In this document: positions 7,126 to 8,291 of the stretch, piece after piece
Layout of the letters: every line of letters begins with the position of its first letter
Numbering within the stretch: position 1 is the stretch's first letter
Source of the DNA: a bacterium MnTg04
GTDB lineage: Bacteria > Pseudomonadota > Gammaproteobacteria > Steroidobacterales > MnTg04
Length of the DNA stretch: 8,291 nt
Assembly: GCA_008975185.1 (NCBI GenBank)
Contig: BFAU01000176.1
Location: forward strand, 1 to 8,291
Reading direction: 5' to 3'
Notes under the pieces: generated by a model
Databases searched by the model: none
Told to the model about the DNA's origin: nothing
Seen by the model: the letters and a program-made list of their open reading frames with translations, nothing else
Translations under genes and position numbers: made by a program

Positions 7126-7137
7126 ATCATTTCCTCC
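7126..7137 (-). promoter_or_regulatory. phoH ribosome site with overlapping two-codon ORF
   Basis: On the minus strand GGAGG (7133-7137) precedes the TTG start of phoH by seven bases. Between them an out-of-frame ATG begins the complete two-codon ORF ATGATTTGA (7122-7130), whose stop overlaps the phoH TTG. The ATG is only two bases from GGAGG, too close for ideal initiation, so TTG should be favoured. This site decides the phoH start. Confidence 0.6.
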
Positions 7138-7152
7138 AGCAAAAACGATGCT

Positions 7153-7638
7153 TTAGTTACCAAGGGTTTTTACGGCATCCAGGACTTCGGCGACATGTCC
7201 CTTGACCCGAACCTTGCGCCATTCCTGGCGCAACACACCTTGTTGGTCAATCAAGAATGTGCTTCTTTCGATGCCCATGACCTTGCGGCCGTACATGTTC
7301 TTTTCCCGGATGACATCGAACAGCCGGCAGAGCTTCTCATCGGGATCCGACAACAAATCGAAGTTGAAGCCCTGTTTCTCGCGGAATCGCTCGTGTGACG
7401 ACAAGCTGTCGCGGGAGACTCCAAAAACAACCGTCTTCCGCCGTTTGAATTTTGCGAGCTGGTCCCGAAAATCCTGCCCCTCGAGGGTGCAGCCCGGGGT
7501 GCTGTCCTTCGGGTAAAAATAGACGACCAGGTTTTTTCCGCGGTAGTCCTTGAGACTGACGGTATGGCCGCCGGTGGCGGCGACCGAAAAATCGGGCACT
7601 TTCTTTCCTATGCTGATTTTTGCCAAGGTTATATCCAC
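7153..7638 (-). CDS. bcp: Peroxiredoxin of the Bcp/PrxQ family
   Basis: This thiol peroxidase of up to 161 residues reduces hydrogen peroxide and organic hydroperoxides in the cytoplasm. The fold markers are clear: GKKVPDFSV, then YFYPKDSTPGCT with the peroxidatic C50, the VSRDS segment, LLSDPDEKLC, and an arginine in ERSTFLIDQ. The resolving cysteine that E. coli Bcp has five residues after the peroxidatic one is missing (Q55). The only other cysteine is C104. No ATG is available: the GTG at 7636-7638 directly follows an in-frame TGA, and a TTG at 7624-7626 would give MAKISIGKKVPDF, a typical N-terminus. Neither has a strong Shine-Dalgarno, so the exact start is open. It follows gcvR by 18 nt, the same gcvR-bcp pair as in E. 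coli. Confidence 0.93.
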   Translation of the reverse strand: MDITLAKISIGKKVPDFSVAATGGHTVSLKDYRGKNLVVYFYPKDSTPGCTLEGQDFRDQLAKFKRRKTVVFGVSRDSLSSHERFREKQGFNFDLLSDPDEKLCRLFDVIREKNMYGRKVMGIERSTFLIDQQGVLRQEWRKVRVKGHVAEVLDAVKTLGN

Positions 7639-7656
7639 TCAGGGCCCGACAAGGCG

Positions 7657-8187
7657 CTAACTTTTCACCGGTTCCATGATCGCGTCGAGGTTGATGGAAT
7701 CGCAGAACTCGAGGAACTCTTCCCGCAGCGTCGAGATATGCGCCTGCGCGGGAATCTTGATGGCCATCTGCACGGCAAACATCGGCGCGCCGGTATGCGC
7801 GGCCGGATAGCTGCGGGTATTGAGTTCGGCGATCTCGATGTCGCGTTCGATAAAAAATCCGGTCAACTGATAAACGATCCCCTCCTGGTCCATGCACACC
7901 GCATCGATGAGGTAGGGCACGCGGTCCAGGTCGGTGGTCGTTTTCGACGCCAGGCGCAAGCGGATCAACAGACCCGACTCGTCGGCATAAACCTGCAGGC
8001 CTTTTTCCAGCTTGCCCGACGTGTGCCAGCCGCCGGCGACCATTAGCAACAAGGTGCATTCGCCGGCGACGACACTCATCCGGCTTTCGACGATGTTCCC
8101 GCCGCAATCGAGAATGATCTGGGTGATGTCGGAAATCAGGTCTGCCCGGTGCTCACCGAGTATAGAAATAACGATATTTTGTTTCAT
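7657..8187 (-). CDS. gcvR: GcvR-like glycine cleavage regulator, tandem ACT domains
   Basis: This 176-residue protein consists of two ACT domains, about residues 4-75 and 92-170, with no DNA-binding domain. E. coli GcvR represses the glycine cleavage operon by binding the activator GcvA and is relieved by glycine. The second domain has the family-typical run DQEGIVYQLTGFF, then ERDIEIAELNTRSYP and FAVQMAIKIP. The first has ADLISDITQIILDCGGNI, where small-molecule binding would be expected at the domain interface. The ATG at 8185-8187 has only a modest AGGCAG ribosome site. It heads the gcvR-bcp-phoH cluster, and its adjacency to bcp supports the name. Whether this organism has GcvA, or uses the protein for another amino-acid response, cannot be seen here. 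Confidence 0.88.
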   Translation of the reverse strand: MKQNIVISILGEHRADLISDITQIILDCGGNIVESRMSVVAGECTLLLMVAGGWHTSGKLEKGLQVYADESGLLIRLRLASKTTTDLDRVPYLIDAVCMDQEGIVYQLTGFFIERDIEIAELNTRSYPAAHTGAPMFAVQMAIKIPAQAHISTLREEFLEFCDSINLDAIMEPVKS

Positions 8188-8247
8188 CTGCCTGGTTTGG
8201 GGTGCGGCGCTTTGCCTTTCGATCCCGGTCAGAGGCGACCTGCTCGC

Positions 8248-8275
8248 AGTGTACCGAGTTTAACGCGCTTGGCAA
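8248..8275 (-). promoter_or_regulatory. Likely sigma-70 promoter for gcvR-bcp-phoH
   Basis: On the minus strand TTGCCA (8270-8275, five of six matches to the -35 consensus) is followed after 16 bp by TACACT (8248-8253, four of six to the -10 consensus). Transcription would begin near 8241, giving a leader of about 53 nt before the gcvR ATG. No other good promoter lies in the 104 bases to the window edge, and no plus-strand gene begins there. Confidence 0.5.
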
Positions 8276-8291
8276 GCCGGAGAAAAATCGC

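Noticed and set aside
5770..7398. A 542-codon open frame on the plus strand, antisense to phoH and part of bcp
   Set aside because: The opposite strand encodes a clear PIN-PhoH protein with intact motifs and a recognisable peroxiredoxin. The antisense product shows no family motif, and long antisense frames are expected from GC-rich codon bias.
8012..8263. Plus-strand open frame over the gcvR 5' end as a divergent gene
   Set aside because: It is antisense to the conserved first ACT domain and covers the gcvR promoter. A divergent neighbour, if any, starts beyond the window.

Overview
The window is a GC-rich stretch of bacterial chromosome, most likely from a free-living gammaproteobacterium. 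The evidence is the gcvR-bcp gene order known from Escherichia coli, a BepA-type periplasmic protease nearby, and a suf operon led by an Rrf2-family regulator of the kind described in Xanthomonas and its relatives. I see no mobile element, CRISPR array, tRNA or rRNA, and nothing that looks recently acquired. The gene content is housekeeping.

Left block (1-2782, minus strand): a tightly packed iron-sulphur cluster assembly operon. It is transcribed as Rrf2-type regulator, sufB, sufC, sufD, with sufD cut by the window edge. Two junctions are ATGA overlaps and the third is an 18-nt gap. A 13-bp site close to the IscR type-1 core sits 26 nt upstream of the regulator's preferred start and covers its likely -10 box, which suggests autoregulation by cluster status.

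Middle (2783-4015): a divergent intergenic region with several TCCCGG/CCGGGA elements, then a plus-strand class I fructose-1,6-bisphosphate aldolase with its Schiff-base lysine intact. It converges on the next cluster, and a weak terminator-like structure lies at the junction.

Right block (4066-8187, minus strand): gcvR (tandem ACT domain regulator), bcp/prxQ (thiol peroxidase), a PIN-PhoH ATPase/RNase-like protein and a BepA-like M48 metalloprotease with a TPR tail. The first three genes lie 18 and 27 nt apart and look like one operon behind a plausible sigma-70 promoter at 8248-8275. The protease follows after a 150-nt gap and may have its own promoter. bcp, phoH and bepA all lack a usable ATG and must start at GTG or TTG, unlike gcvR, fba and the suf genes.

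Several genes fit a theme of redox, metal and envelope maintenance (cluster assembly, peroxide removal, outer membrane protein quality control), but nothing shows that they act as one system. The points worth checking are the regulator's operator and altered cluster ligands, the run of non-ATG starts with a two-codon ORF over the phoH start, the peroxiredoxin without the usual resolving cysteine, and an 8-bp repeat inside the protease gene. I found no convincing undescribed system.
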